From Candidatus Bathyarchaeota archaeon (GTDB lineage: Archaea; Thermoproteota; Bathyarchaeia; 40CM-2-53-6), in contig VBBR01000099.1 of NCBI GenBank assembly GCA_005881615.1, positions 1-32,437 of the forward strand: a stretch of 32,437 nucleotides of DNA, written 5' to 3'. Positions 24,311 through 31,994 of this stretch are shown piece by piece. The notes below the pieces were generated by a model. That model worked only from the letters and a program-made list of their open reading frames with translations, ran no database searches and was not told where the DNA came from. Within the stretch, counting starts at the first letter, position 1; every line of letters begins with the position of its first letter. Both the position numbers and the translations under genes were made by a program.

Positions 24311-24874
24311 CGCTCCAGCGATTCTTGCAGCCCTCTTTCTCGCTCTCGATCTTCTTGCTTGCCTTTCCCGTTTCTTCTTGGAAACTCTCTCTCTGCTGAT
24401 ACGGGACCTTAGGGAAGTGAATAGCTTTCTCACTTCTCCGGCATAGGAGTCTTTAGGACCTTTGATGTGTCGGTCAGCGAAGACAGCACAAAAGAGACCT
24501 ACCCAAGCGATCCAGAGCGGGGGTCCAAGACTTCCCGATGCAAGGGATGGTACTGAGGTCAAGAGGTCAACTAGTCCAAAGGTTGTTCCGAACCCGACAA
24601 GTTCCTTTCCGAGCCTGAGATGGTTTGCATAGCAGAGAAGGCCACCTAGAAGAATCGTGACTCCCCCGATCTGCACGAGTACCGAGAGAATGCCAGCTAG
24701 AATCCAGAAAACGGTTACGCCATTGCCCGAGAGGTTGGTAAACAGAACAGCCCAGGGATTCGAGGCGTTGCCTGGCACTAAGTTCGATAGGACTGGCCTC
24801 GTCAATGTGAGAATGACTCCCGCCACCATGGCAAGGGCGCTGGAGTATCTGTTGTCAATGTTCACAAATGCCAA
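24269..24874 (-). CDS. Multi-pass membrane protein with basic tail
   Basis: This 201-residue protein starts at TTG 24874 (an in-frame GTG lies three codons on). Four hydrophobic segments occupy about residues 10-135. The last 50 residues are strongly basic (SKKKRERQARRSRARKRAAR), suggesting a cytoplasmic, possibly nucleic-acid- or lipid-interacting tail. No family is recognised. Confidence 0.6.
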   Translation of the reverse strand: MAFVNIDNRYSSALAMVAGVILTLTRPVLSNLVPGNASNPWAVLFTNLSGNGVTVFWILAGILSVLVQIGGVTILLGGLLCYANHLRLGKELVGFGTTFGLVDLLTSVPSLASGSLGPPLWIAWVGLFCAVFADRHIKGPKDSYAGEVRKLFTSLRSRISRERVSKKKRERQARRSRARKRAARIAGASARPGKFGSNSDD

Positions 24875-24930
24875 GGAAGTGTCCCCTCAGTTCCGCTCGA
24901 ATTCTTCCGCTAAAAGGGTGCAGATACCGC

Positions 24931-25536
24931 TTACGGGTGTTGTGGCGCGGTTTTCGTTTTGACCCATTCGATCCGGAGCAGCTTGGGCATATTGTCCTTC
25001 AAGATCTGCTCAATATTCGTTCTCAGCCTACCAATGTCGAGACCTTTGAAATGGTCGAGTGTGCCCAGCTTCCCCTTGGCCCTTCCAAGAATGGAGACGC
25101 AAACATCATTCTCATTCTTCTGGTAATGAACGAGCGCCGCAGCAGTTAGGATCAGGCCTTGAATCATATCTCGTTCAACACCTGTTGCTGGATGCCAGAT
25201 CTCCTCAAGGAGTTCGTGGGCTTCCCAAAACCTCTCCTGATTGAACAAATCAATTCCTTCTCGCAACGTTTGCATTTCTGCTCTCGCTGAGGCAGCTAGG
25301 GGTTCTATGGGTCTGAGCGTTACCACTTTTGAGATCTTGGCTTCTAGGAGACTCTTGGATTTGTTGAGGTCGGTTTGCTCTGTGAAGAGGTCGAACTCGA
25401 TCGCGCTCGTGCTCATTCTGAGGTTGCCGATCTTTTCTGCGGAGCCCAACAGTTCTCGAATCTTCGCTTGAAGCACCTTGACGTCTCTGGGCGTGTAGCC
25501 TTGGCTGTTTGTCAGCCTCACGAGATATCTCATCAT
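24931..25536 (-). CDS. DUF309 protein with N-terminal extension
   Basis: This 201-residue protein carries the DUF309 core GIDLFNQERFWEAHELLEEIW...DMIQGLILTAAALVHYQK, with H107-x3-E111-x2-W114 as in that family. The helical core is usually about 70-120 residues. Here about 85 extra N-terminal residues (MMRYLVRLTNSQGYTPRDVK...) form a separate alpha/beta-like segment I do not recognise. The DUF309 function is unknown. It starts at ATG 25536, with a possible ribosome-binding ggag 8 nt upstream. Confidence 0.8.
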   Translation of the reverse strand: MMRYLVRLTNSQGYTPRDVKVLQAKIRELLGSAEKIGNLRMSTSAIEFDLFTEQTDLNKSKSLLEAKISKVVTLRPIEPLAASARAEMQTLREGIDLFNQERFWEAHELLEEIWHPATGVERDMIQGLILTAAALVHYQKNENDVCVSILGRAKGKLGTLDHFKGLDIGRLRTNIEQILKDNMPKLLRIEWVKTKTAPQHP

Positions 25537-25561
25537 TCTTCTCCGGGTTCAGGTGGGCCGA

Positions 25562-26505
25562 TTAAGCGAATCCTTGATCGCGCAGGAATTTGATCCGAAG
25601 AAGTTCCTCGCCCGTCAATGGAGGAGATTCCGAGGAAGCTAGGTCCTCGTCCACATGCTCAGGAGTTTTCGCTCCTGGGATAACTGTCGATACCTCTTTG
25701 TGGTCTAGCACGAATCTCAACGCTGCCTGCGCCAGGGTTCGACTATTCGACTCCACGAACCTTAGTTGATCCACTGCTGTTGTGAGCTGTGAGACGTAGT
25801 TCCGAGGAAAGCTATGGCGAATATCTCCTTGATGGAAAGTGGATTCAGTCTTCAGTTTGCCGGCGAGGAACCCGTTCGCCAGAGGCTCTCGCGCAACGAT
25901 TCCGACATTGTTCTGAGTTGCTTCTCGAAAGAGTTGGTTCTTAGCCTCCTGTCGCAAGATGTTGAAGACAACTTGAACAGCTCCTATACCGCCATTCCTC
26001 ATCGCGAGTAGCCCTTCCTGTGGATCATGGATCGATATGCCATAGTGTCGGATTTTTCCTGAGGCGTTGAGCCTTTCAAGTGTCTTGAAGACCCTACCGT
26101 CCTTGATCAGTTGGACTGGCGGGTTGTGCAACTGGTAGAGGTCAACGTAGTCAGTGCCTAATCTTTCACAGCTCTTCCTAGCGCAAACTCGAGATAGTCA
26201 GAGTTGAAGTTCATTCGAGGAGTTCCGTGATAAAAGTCTCCACCTACTTTCGTGGCAATGATGACCTCCGATCGACAGCCCCTGAGAGCTTGCCCAAGCA
26301 ATTCCTCGCTGTGGCCATGACCGTAGACGTCGGCAGTGTCGAAGAAGTTGCATCCCAGTTCTAGCGCCCTCCCTATTGCTGCCAGGGACTGTTTGTCGTC
26401 GGTGGGCCCGTAGCTGTTTCCGAAGGCATTACCACCAATTGGCCATCCACCAAATCCTACTTCGCTGACCTTAAGCCCAGTCTTGCCTAGAACTCGGTAC
26501 TTCAT
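25562..26505 (-). pseudogene. Aldo-keto reductase interrupted by a frameshift
   Basis: The 5' part (26158-26505, 115 codons) reads MKYRVLGKTGLKVSEVGFGG...FFDTADVYGHGHSEELLGQAL...VIIATKVGGD and ends in LGRAVKD-stop. In the next frame the expected continuation, SCERLGTDYVDLYQLHNPP, runs into the 3' part that ends LLRIKFLRDQGFA. A single-base deletion near 26165-26180 explains the break. The catalytic Asp-Tyr-Lys-His set (DTADVY, TKVGG, QLHNP) is otherwise intact and total length is normal (~315). This is a recent pseudogene or an assembly error, in a family reducing aldehydes and ketones with NADPH. Confidence 0.85.
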
Positions 26506-26886
26506 TCTATGTTTCCAATGTTAGGTTTACGGGGCTGAATAGATTAACCTTGAATGACATGTACTGAGAAGATCTAGAGTTGTCCCGTCCCTGCCATCTA
26601 GGGGGATCCGCACAAGGTTCTGGTGGCGGCGCAGCAGCTTGAGGGCCACCTCTAGCTAGTTTCCAAAAAAAACATGCTTTTCTCGACCCCCCGGGGTGGT
26701 CGATTTTCGCGCGTCCCCGCCCTTCATGAAACACGTTTTCTAGACCTACAAACCCCGTCCGGAAGCTGGACAGGGACGCTTTGCAGAATCTTTGTTGTGA
26801 TTGTGCATCAAGGTGCGTCGCCCACAAGATCGGGGGTTACAGTTCGTTGATAGTCTACAAGCGTGGCTTACCTGTCAGGATGAACT
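26506..26886. ncRNA. Structured non-coding stretch, possible RNA
   Basis: No coding frame is convincing in these 380 nt. Two hairpins occur. GGTGGC/GCCACC spans about 26622-26650. A GC-rich one, TCGACC..CCC/GGG..GGTCGA at 26683-26703, is preceded by an A8 tract and followed by TTTTC. The stem-plus-T-tract looks like a transcript end reading rightwards. Lying between divergent genes, it could mark a small RNA, but there is no direct support. Confidence 0.25.
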
Positions 26887-27240
26887 TTGGCAGTAAACGT
26901 ATCGCCAAAGCCAACAGCAGCCTTTGCTCTGTCAGCGCTCGCGGGGCTAATCACCCTGATCAGTGCCTTCATTGCCAGCACAGTCAGCTCCTTGCTGATA
27001 CCAGGCATCGACTCGACTATGATCCTGGTATGGGGTAGCATCGCAGGCATACTGACACTCGTCGGTTCTTGGCTGTTGTACAACAACGCGGCTCAGAGGA
27101 AAATAGGGTCAATACTCGTGCTCGTCTTCTCTGTAATCTCACTGAACTTTGTCGGATTGATCCTAGGCCTCATCGGAGGATTCCTCGGATACACCTTCAA
27201 AGGTGCACCCGTAACCACCTCCAACACCTCAAGCCGGTAG
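26887..27240 (+). CDS. Four-helix membrane protein, unknown
   Basis: This 117-residue protein starts at TTG 26887, with AGGATGA at 26878-26884 as ribosome-binding site. Four hydrophobic segments (about 10-35, 45-65, 72-92, 93-108) have short loops and a Thr/Ser-rich tail. It resembles the small DUF4064/DUF6114-type archaeal membrane proteins in layout only. A strong terminator-like hairpin follows directly. Confidence 0.6.
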   Translation: MAVNVSPKPTAAFALSALAGLITLISAFIASTVSSLLIPGIDSTMILVWGSIAGILTLVGSWLLYNNAAQRKIGSILVLVFSVISLNFVGLILGLIGGFLGYTFKGAPVTTSNTSSR

Positions 27241-27246
27241 CCTCAA

Positions 27247-27268
27247 TCCGCCCTAGGCAAAGGGCGGA
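27247..27268 (+). terminator. Hairpin terminator after the four-helix protein
   Basis: TCCGCCCT (27247-27254) pairs perfectly with AGGGCGGA (27261-27268) across a 6-nt loop, followed by a pyrimidine-rich cctcctttcttt. It marks the end of the upstream gene and the last feature before the second element. Confidence 0.55.
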
Positions 27269-27368
27269 CCTCCTTTCTTTGTCTACAGAAGAAACACGAT
27301 AGCCTCTCTTTTTGGCATAGGATACAGCACGCTTTTCAGAACCGCTTCCGTAGGAGGTTCTTAGAAAA

Positions 27369-28598
27369 ATGGCTTTGATTAACGACAGAACAGCGAAGCT
27401 ACTCACACCAGACGAGTGGATTGTCCGAGGCAAAGTTAGGGGCAGAATACAGGATGTCTCAGTTAGCACACAGTACAGCCGTAGGGCATTCTTAGCGATC
27501 TTTGCTAGAGCAAACGGAACCAAGACGGCTAGCGAAGTAATCGCTGGAATCAAGTCTACCACACAACTCTACAAGTCTGCGCAGAACGTCGTAGAGTACT
27601 GCAAGAATGTGGCACACCACAAACCGGGAACCATTGCTGACTACAGAAACATGATGCCTGGGTTTTTCACAGAAGTATTTGGGAAAGACTTCGACCGGAA
27701 AGCGTTCGAGGAAGACGTGCCTTCGGTCAAGAGTATCGTTTCGACGGTTAAGGCAGAATTCGACCGGGACGTGCTAGTTAGACTCTTGAAAGAAGGGTCT
27801 ACTCCAAGAGACAAAGCCCTACTCTACTTCTTGAGCTACGGTTTCCGAATAGGCGAGACACTCAGCCGCAAGTTCAGTGACTTAGAGGATAAGGGGGAAT
27901 ACACCATTGTAAAGCTCTGGAGTGACGAGACAAAAACTAGGGAAAGCCGAAGGCAGTTTGTTTCGAAAGAGTGCATGAACGTACTCAGGTCTTACCACGC
28001 TACATTGAGAGAGAAACAGAAAAACAGCCTCTACCTCTTCCCCGGCGAGACCTCACCAAAGACCCACGTAGCAGGGCACCTAAGCAAGGTTGCGGCGGGC
28101 GACAGCCTGAAGAAACTCTTCATCTCGCATGGACTCAAGGACACAGCACGTGAGATATTCAGCCCTCACGGACTCAGAACGTTTGCAGAGAATCAGATGA
28201 GGGAAGCAGGACTGAACGACACATTCACCAAACAAATAGTGGGGCACAGTGCTAAGACTGAGGACAGCTACAAAGGGTGGCAGGCTATCGAGAAGGCTTG
28301 GGTAGCTAAGTGCCTAACAAAGATGACGTGGCTTCGTCCTACTGAAGTAGCACTCGTGGAGAATCCAGAGACCCGGAAAGAGCTTGATCTTCTCAAAGCC
28401 AAAGTAACAGAACTAACTACGCCTGAGGGGTTGCTAAAGGCACTGAAGCAGGCCTATCTAATCGAAGGTAGTCTGCCTTGGGAGATACCGAACAAGAAGC
28501 TCGAACTGGCCAAGAAGATACAGAAGGAATTGGAAGACGATCAAGGCCAACCAGACGTAGAACAAGTAGACGACGCATCTAGCAAAGTAAGTAACTAA
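27369..28598 (+). CDS. Tyrosine recombinase (integrase), catalytically complete
   Basis: This 409-residue protein starts at ATG 27369 behind GGAGGT at 27353-27358. The N-terminal SAM-like domain (about 1-125) precedes a catalytic domain with R160 (YGFRIGETLS), K189 (ETKTRESRR), H267-x2-R270 (SPHGLRTF), H293 (VGHSAKTE) and nucleophile Y301 (DSYKGW). The last 60 residues are charged and likely helical. It catalyses site-specific integration or excision. It shares no close sequence with the dead integrase at 6453-7253, so the two elements are independent. Confidence 0.9.
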   Translation: MALINDRTAKLLTPDEWIVRGKVRGRIQDVSVSTQYSRRAFLAIFARANGTKTASEVIAGIKSTTQLYKSAQNVVEYCKNVAHHKPGTIADYRNMMPGFFTEVFGKDFDRKAFEEDVPSVKSIVSTVKAEFDRDVLVRLLKEGSTPRDKALLYFLSYGFRIGETLSRKFSDLEDKGEYTIVKLWSDETKTRESRRQFVSKECMNVLRSYHATLREKQKNSLYLFPGETSPKTHVAGHLSKVAAGDSLKKLFISHGLKDTAREIFSPHGLRTFAENQMREAGLNDTFTKQIVGHSAKTEDSYKGWQAIEKAWVAKCLTKMTWLRPTEVALVENPETRKELDLLKAKVTELTTPEGLLKALKQAYLIEGSLPWEIPNKKLELAKKIQKELEDDQGQPDVEQVDDASSKVSN

Positions 28599-28614
28599 CC
28601 CCGCTTTCTAGGGG
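28589..28614 (+). repeat. 26-nt direct repeat, copy 1, overlapping integrase stop
   Basis: AAGTAACTAACCCCGCTTTC plus the next six bases recurs at 29758-29783 with two substitutions, in the same orientation. Here it covers the integrase stop codon and part of the hairpin behind it. Confidence 0.6.
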
Positions 28615-28635
28615 TATCGTTCTCTTTTCTTCTAA
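28598..28635 (+). terminator. Hairpin and T-rich tract after the integrase
   Basis: ACCCC (28598-28602) pairs with GGGGT (28611-28615) around GCTTTCTA, followed by a tract rich in T and C up to 28635. It is a probable 3' end of the integrase transcript. Confidence 0.45.
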
Positions 28636-28656
28636 GTCGGTCAATGACTTATGGTT

Positions 28657-28891
28657 ATGAGAAGCGAAGCCGTGCCTTCCTTATTCGGCATTGATCCCTC
28701 CAAGACTGTGATTCAAATTTGCTCGAAGGGTCACAAGTGGCACGTATTTAGAAAACTACCTTAAGGCTGTCGTGGACAAAAAGTGTCCGGAATGCAAGTC
28801 AATAGCGGAGAAAGCCCGTAGCCTGAAGAGCGCACTTAGGCGACAAAAGAAGCAAGAGAAAAAATGGCCCGAAGAGGGGAAGTTGGAGTAA
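28657..28891 (+). pseudogene. Small zinc-ribbon ORF split by a +1 shift
   Basis: ATG 28657 reads MRSEAVPSLFGIDPSKTVIQ, then ICSKGHKWHVFRKLP and a TAA. In the +1 frame the sequence continues YLKAVVDKKCPECKSIAEKARSLKS... to TAA 28889. Together they make a plausible 77-residue protein with two metal-binding halves (C...H and CPEC) and a basic helical tail. One inserted base near 28755-28765 explains the break. A programmed shift at CCU-UAA is conceivable but unsupported. Confidence 0.45.
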
Positions 28892-28983
28892 TGCTATCTA
28901 AAGCAGATTAGTTACTGAGCAACACAAGAAAGAAAATAGGAGCTAACCCGAGTATCTCCCGACACAAGTAACTGAGCTATGGG

Positions 28984-29163
28984 TCAGCTTGAGTTCTGCG
29001 CCATGACCTTCGTCTCTTTCGGCCTATGGAGGGTCTCTTTGGCGGTATACACGAGATATTGAGCCGGCTCTGGGTACGCGTCCTCAGCGGAGGAGCTAGT
29101 GGTCTCAGGCTTAGTAGCCTCCGGCTTAGCCACCTTTGCTTTCTCCGTTTTCGCTTGGGACAT
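28984..29163 (-). CDS. Small charged, Lys/Glu/Pro-rich protein
   Basis: ATG 29163 gives 59 residues: an MSQAKTEKAKVAKPEATKPE low-complexity lead, then DAYPEPAQYLVYTAKETLHRP. A longer reading to 29220 would overlap the membrane-protein gene upstream. No family is recognised. The Ala/Lys/Pro repeat suggests a disordered N-terminus. It is 37 nt downstream of the membrane-protein gene on the same strand. Confidence 0.5.
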   Translation of the reverse strand: MSQAKTEKAKVAKPEATKPETTSSSAEDAYPEPAQYLVYTAKETLHRPKETKVMAQNSS

Positions 29164-29200
29164 ATCCACTATCAACCTGTACTCGGCGCTAAATAAGCGT

Positions 29201-29740
29201 TCATTGGAGACCGAAGGCATACACGAGTTCTATCCCAAAAAGAACGATGGCAAAGACCGAAATCCCTAGGAGATAATACCCCACCTTAATGACTCCCGTC
29301 TTGAAATCGTTTAGTCCGTGATTGTAGAGCGTGGCATCAACGACATTGCTCGTTACTTGCCTCATCAAATCGGGATTCTTCAATTTCGCAAGCCCGCCTG
29401 TTATCGCAGATGGGCTGGGGTCAAACCTGTATGTGGCGAACCTGTTTGCGTAAAGGAAAACAAGAAGGTCGATGGCGAATAGGATTAGCCCAATGATAAG
29501 ACTCCCTTGCAGGTAGGCAATCAAAGGATTCGTGTTTTTCAGGTTCGATAGAGCAGAGTTTCCAAGCACCAAAAAGAGAGTCATGAGAGTGCCAGAAACA
29601 CCCATCCCTTGACTAGCTCTCGTTTGGATGCCCTCGGTTCGGCTCCGTTCCATAGAGAATCGGTCAGTGGCGAGCTGGTACCTTGTCTCGTCGGCATCTT
29701 GAACCAAGGCCGCTCCCATCATCCGATTAGACAGAGCCAA
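29201..29740 (-). CDS. Three-helix membrane protein of the element
   Basis: This 179-residue protein has a polar N-terminus (about 1-45, heptad-like with many Arg/Glu). Two transmembrane helices follow (about 48-68 and 78-100), then a cytoplasmic-type segment (FATYRFDPSPSAITGGLAKLKNPDLMRQ), and a third helix (about 150-175). The layout recalls SLATT-like two-helix effectors, but no diagnostic motif is seen, so this is not a claim. It is likely transcribed with the 59-residue gene. Confidence 0.65.
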   Translation of the reverse strand: MALSNRMMGAALVQDADETRYQLATDRFSMERSRTEGIQTRASQGMGVSGTLMTLFLVLGNSALSNLKNTNPLIAYLQGSLIIGLILFAIDLLVFLYANRFATYRFDPSPSAITGGLAKLKNPDLMRQVTSNVVDATLYNHGLNDFKTGVIKVGYYLLGISVFAIVLFGIELVYAFGLQ

Positions 29741-29757
29741 TATAAGCGCAGGGCAGC

Positions 29758-29783
29758 AAGTAACTAACCCTGCTTTCTAGTGG
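29758..29783 (+). repeat. 26-nt direct repeat, copy 2
   Basis: This matches the 28589-28614 copy at 24 of 26 positions. The two copies flank the zinc-ribbon, 59-residue and membrane-protein genes (about 1.17 kb apart). Here it lies between two minus-strand genes and the hairpin is weakened by both substitutions. Confidence 0.6.
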
Positions 29784-29791
29784 CTTTATTC

Positions 29792-29905
29792 TTACTTTTC
29801 GTACACGTAGCGGACGTTCACTTGTCCGGGGCTAACCTGCACCAGAGAAATTGAACTAACAACCTCAGCGCGTCCGTCTTTGTGGACGATTACGACTAAT
29901 TCCAT
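29792..29905 (-). CDS. Small 37-residue ORF
   Basis: ATG 29905 to TAA encodes MELVVIVHKDGRAEVVSSIS... ending QVNVRYVYEK. The alternating hydrophobic/polar pattern predicts a small beta-sheet, unlike random frames in the region. It is divergent from the 224-residue membrane protein gene. Function unknown. Confidence 0.45.
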   Translation of the reverse strand: MELVVIVHKDGRAEVVSSISLVQVSPGQVNVRYVYEK

Positions 29906-29977
29906 GATGCTTCGAGAGTTAGAAATCTCGCCTCCCGGAAATAAACAAAGATACAGCGCGACAAAGGTTACTCAATT

Positions 29978-30652
29978 GTGACTTTTCGAAGTACACTATC
30001 TAACATAATCCAATCTCCAGCCTTATACTTTGCCAAGCATGCGGAGCACAGGCTTGAGCAGCACTGGGCACAAACCTACGCCATTATTGCAATTATCAGC
30101 AATGCGTTCATCGGTCTTTCTGCCTTGCTCATTGTACCTAGGATTACTGCATTTCGCGCAATCGGTGATTCAGTCTACATTATCCTCGCCATACTCACTT
30201 TTTTCATTCTAGTTGAGTACGGAATATTCACTAACAGAGTGCATCGAAAGACTGTTGCACTCTACAATTCGGCACCTTGCCAAGTGAAGCTAACGATTCT
30301 CAGAGTTCACATGAAACGAAAGCTATTGACCCAAATCACTTTCGCGACGAATTTCGCCTTTTCGATCTTTGATTACTTCGGCGCTTCGGTTGCACTGCTT
30401 ACCGCTGGACTTCCTTATTACATTGCGCTGAATGCCGGCATTCTGCTCGGGTTCAAACTGAACAATGAGCAGGAATTCAGTGCTGTATTCGAAGCTGTTC
30501 CTCAACTACGGAAGCTACCAGAATTCTATCAAACAATGAGCATGCGATTTCTAAAAGACAAGATTAGGTCAAAACTGAAGGAACAGGTCCCAATTGCCGG
30601 GGACATCAATCCAGACCCATTTCTTAGAGAGAGTTCTATCTCGAAAACGTGA
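29978..30652 (+). CDS. Four-helix membrane protein of the element
   Basis: This 224-residue protein starts at GTG 29978 with AAAGGTT upstream. Hydrophobic helices lie at about 34-55, 63-84, 120-140 and 142-160. Between helices 2 and 3 there is a basic cytoplasmic-type loop (NRVHRKTVALYN...HMKRKLL), and the C-terminal 55 residues are charged. No family is recognised. It overlaps the next gene by 4 nt (GTGA), so both proteins are probably made together. Confidence 0.65.
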   Translation: MTFRSTLSNIIQSPALYFAKHAEHRLEQHWAQTYAIIAIISNAFIGLSALLIVPRITAFRAIGDSVYIILAILTFFILVEYGIFTNRVHRKTVALYNSAPCQVKLTILRVHMKRKLLTQITFATNFAFSIFDYFGASVALLTAGLPYYIALNAGILLGFKLNNEQEFSAVFEAVPQLRKLPEFYQTMSMRFLKDKIRSKLKEQVPIAGDINPDPFLRESSISKT

Positions 30653-30924
30653 TTCCTGAAACTCCAACTCTAGAGGCAGTCCAACGGGCAACGGACTTGA
30701 AGAGTGCTCTCACAAAGAATACTGATTTGATGAAGGTGCTGAATCAAGTAACACCAAAATCTACTGAGAACGCGCCAGTGAAGTTCTGGCTACCGTGGGA
30801 GAAGAGGTTCAACTGGACCAGGTGGGGAGTATTTACATTCTCAATAATTCAAGTCGTTGCGGCGCTCTACACACTGCAGGTCTTTGGGTTCGTCAGCACA
30901 TTCTTGAAGTTCATTGGTCATTAG
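30649..30924 (+). CDS. Small protein with C-terminal membrane helix
   Basis: This 91-residue protein starts at GTG 30649 inside the stop of the preceding gene. About 45 residues of polar helix (LEAVQRATDLKSALTKNTDL) lead to PWEKRFNWTRWGVFTF and one transmembrane helix (about 60-85). It is a probable partner of the upstream membrane protein. No family is recognised. Confidence 0.6.
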   Translation: MIPETPTLEAVQRATDLKSALTKNTDLMKVLNQVTPKSTENAPVKFWLPWEKRFNWTRWGVFTFSIIQVVAALYTLQVFGFVSTFLKFIGH

Positions 30925-31088
30925 AAACGTAAGATCCTCTGTTCGAGCGAAAGTAAATACTTCCCCCGTTAAGAATCGTAAGAGAGGTCGGATCCGGTAT
31001 AGTTCCAGGATCCGGTTAACCCCGTACTTCTCGCATTACCGCCGCCCCAAACTCATAGCACACCATACCAACCGCATGGAGTAGTGAA
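30925..31088. other. Non-coding stretch with a GGATCCGG direct repeat
   Basis: No gene is seen. GGATCCGG occurs at 30990-30997 and again at 31008-31015, 18 nt apart, each holding the palindrome GGATCC. The 18-nt period (about 1.7 helical turns) could suit tandem protein binding, but there is no independent support. Confidence 0.3.
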
Positions 31089-31235
31089 CTATTTACCAAC
31101 AGACAGCGCGCCTTTCTTTTCACTCGAAATGATCTGTACCCTTCTCGAAGGCTGATAACATGTATTTACAAACACTAACCCGCACCCAACCAGTGAGAGT
31201 AGTATCACAAGATCGCTAAGCCGGTCGGAGTACAT
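31089..31235 (-). CDS. Small 48-residue membrane ORF
   Basis: ATG 31235 to TAG encodes MYSDRLSDLVILLSLVGCGL and then FVNTCYQPSRRVQ, with a polar, basic tail. A single hydrophobic helix followed by basic residues is the pattern of a small membrane protein. No close ribosome-binding site is evident, so the call is tentative. Confidence 0.35.
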   Translation of the reverse strand: MYSDRLSDLVILLSLVGCGLVFVNTCYQPSRRVQIISSEKKGALSVGK

Positions 31236-31300
31236 ACAGTCGAAGGTCTAGGCTTGGAGTATCCGGTACCGTAATGGGCTCGCATATGCACTATGGAGTG

Positions 31301-31450
31301 TTACTTTCTTACTCTATGCCCACGGATTGCCCGTTGCGATTTGCGCGAGGATGGGCTTTGGTAGATTGCTTCGTCTCGGAGGGGTGTACCGATTCGATTT
31401 CTATCTCTCTTCAAGCATTCAAATAGAAACTCAGATGCCCATATCTTCAT
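31301..31450 (-). CDS. Small basic ORF, doubtful
   Basis: ATG 31450 gives 49 residues: MKIWASEFLFECLKRDRNRI and a very basic tail ending RGHRVRK. It overlaps the last 20 nt of the coupled 34-residue ORF. The composition is compatible with a DNA-binding or spurious peptide. Confidence 0.25.
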   Translation of the reverse strand: MKIWASEFLFECLKRDRNRIGTPLRDEAIYQSPSSRKSQRAIRGHRVRK

Positions 31451-31535
31451 TTGGGAAGTATATTTCGTCACCGTAAATGGTAACGATATGGCCATTCTCT
31501 ATCTTCCTCACTCCAAAAAAGTTAGTTGTTGTCAT
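31431..31535 (-). CDS. Small 34-residue ORF coupled to zinc-ribbon gene
   Basis: ATG 31535 overlaps the TGA of the 152-residue zinc-ribbon gene (ATGA), a classic coupling arrangement. The product MTTTNFFGVRKIENGHIVTI and then YGDEIYFPNEDMGI looks like a small beta-hairpin protein. Function unknown. Confidence 0.5.
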   Translation of the reverse strand: MTTTNFFGVRKIENGHIVTIYGDEIYFPNEDMGI

Positions 31536-31990
31536 TCTATTTTCACCTCAGTTTTGCATACTGGGCACTTGGTGCCTAATGTCGTGCGTTCTCGGTTGCA
31601 TGTCTTACAGAAGTATTTAGTTGGCTTCGGTCTATTCGTCCCGCTGTTCTGCGTTAGTGGTTTGAGACCTAGTAGTTTCTCTATCTTCTGAGCTGGGTTC
31701 AAGTTGTCGAAGTGTGCTGTCTCGTCTATCGGAACCGGTGACTTAGGGATATTTCGTGGTTCAGGCTGTGAGAATGATATGACAATGGAACTCTTCGGGG
31801 GTTCTACGACAAACTTAGGCTTCTCGAAATGACAACGGGCGCACACCCATTTTTCCGTATGTGGTGAACTACTGTTATAGCATATGAAAACATCGTCCAT
31901 CGGGCACTTACAGGTAGGACGATCAGGTCGGGCCCACGCATACGGACTCTTTGCGTCGTTCTGACCGTATGGTGAGTAGTCTGGTATCAA
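31532..31990 (-). CDS. Double zinc-ribbon protein
   Basis: This 152-residue protein has an N-terminal ribbon CKCPMDDVFICYN...WVCARCHFEKP and a C-terminal ribbon YFCKTCNRERTTLGTKCPVCKTEV (CxxC...CxxC). A Pro/Ser-rich linker with a short helix (NPAQKIEKLLGLKPL) joins them. Such pairs occur in small nucleic-acid-binding proteins of archaeal elements. The function is inferred only as binding. It is the second gene of a minus-strand operon: 4 nt after the 62-residue gene and coupled to the 34-residue ORF. Confidence 0.7.
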   Translation of the reverse strand: MIPDYSPYGQNDAKSPYAWARPDRPTCKCPMDDVFICYNSSSPHTEKWVCARCHFEKPKFVVEPPKSSIVISFSQPEPRNIPKSPVPIDETAHFDNLNPAQKIEKLLGLKPLTQNSGTNRPKPTKYFCKTCNRERTTLGTKCPVCKTEVKIE

Positions 31991-31994
31991 CTAT

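Noticed and set aside
28755-28770. Programmed +1 frameshift at CCU-UAA in the zinc-ribbon ORF
   Set aside because: There is no prfB-like slippery codon, stimulatory element or conservation evidence. A simple one-base insertion is enough.
30990-31015. GGATCCGG pair as an origin or iteron array
   Set aside because: Only two copies, no AT-rich unwinding region directly adjacent and no replication-protein gene in view.
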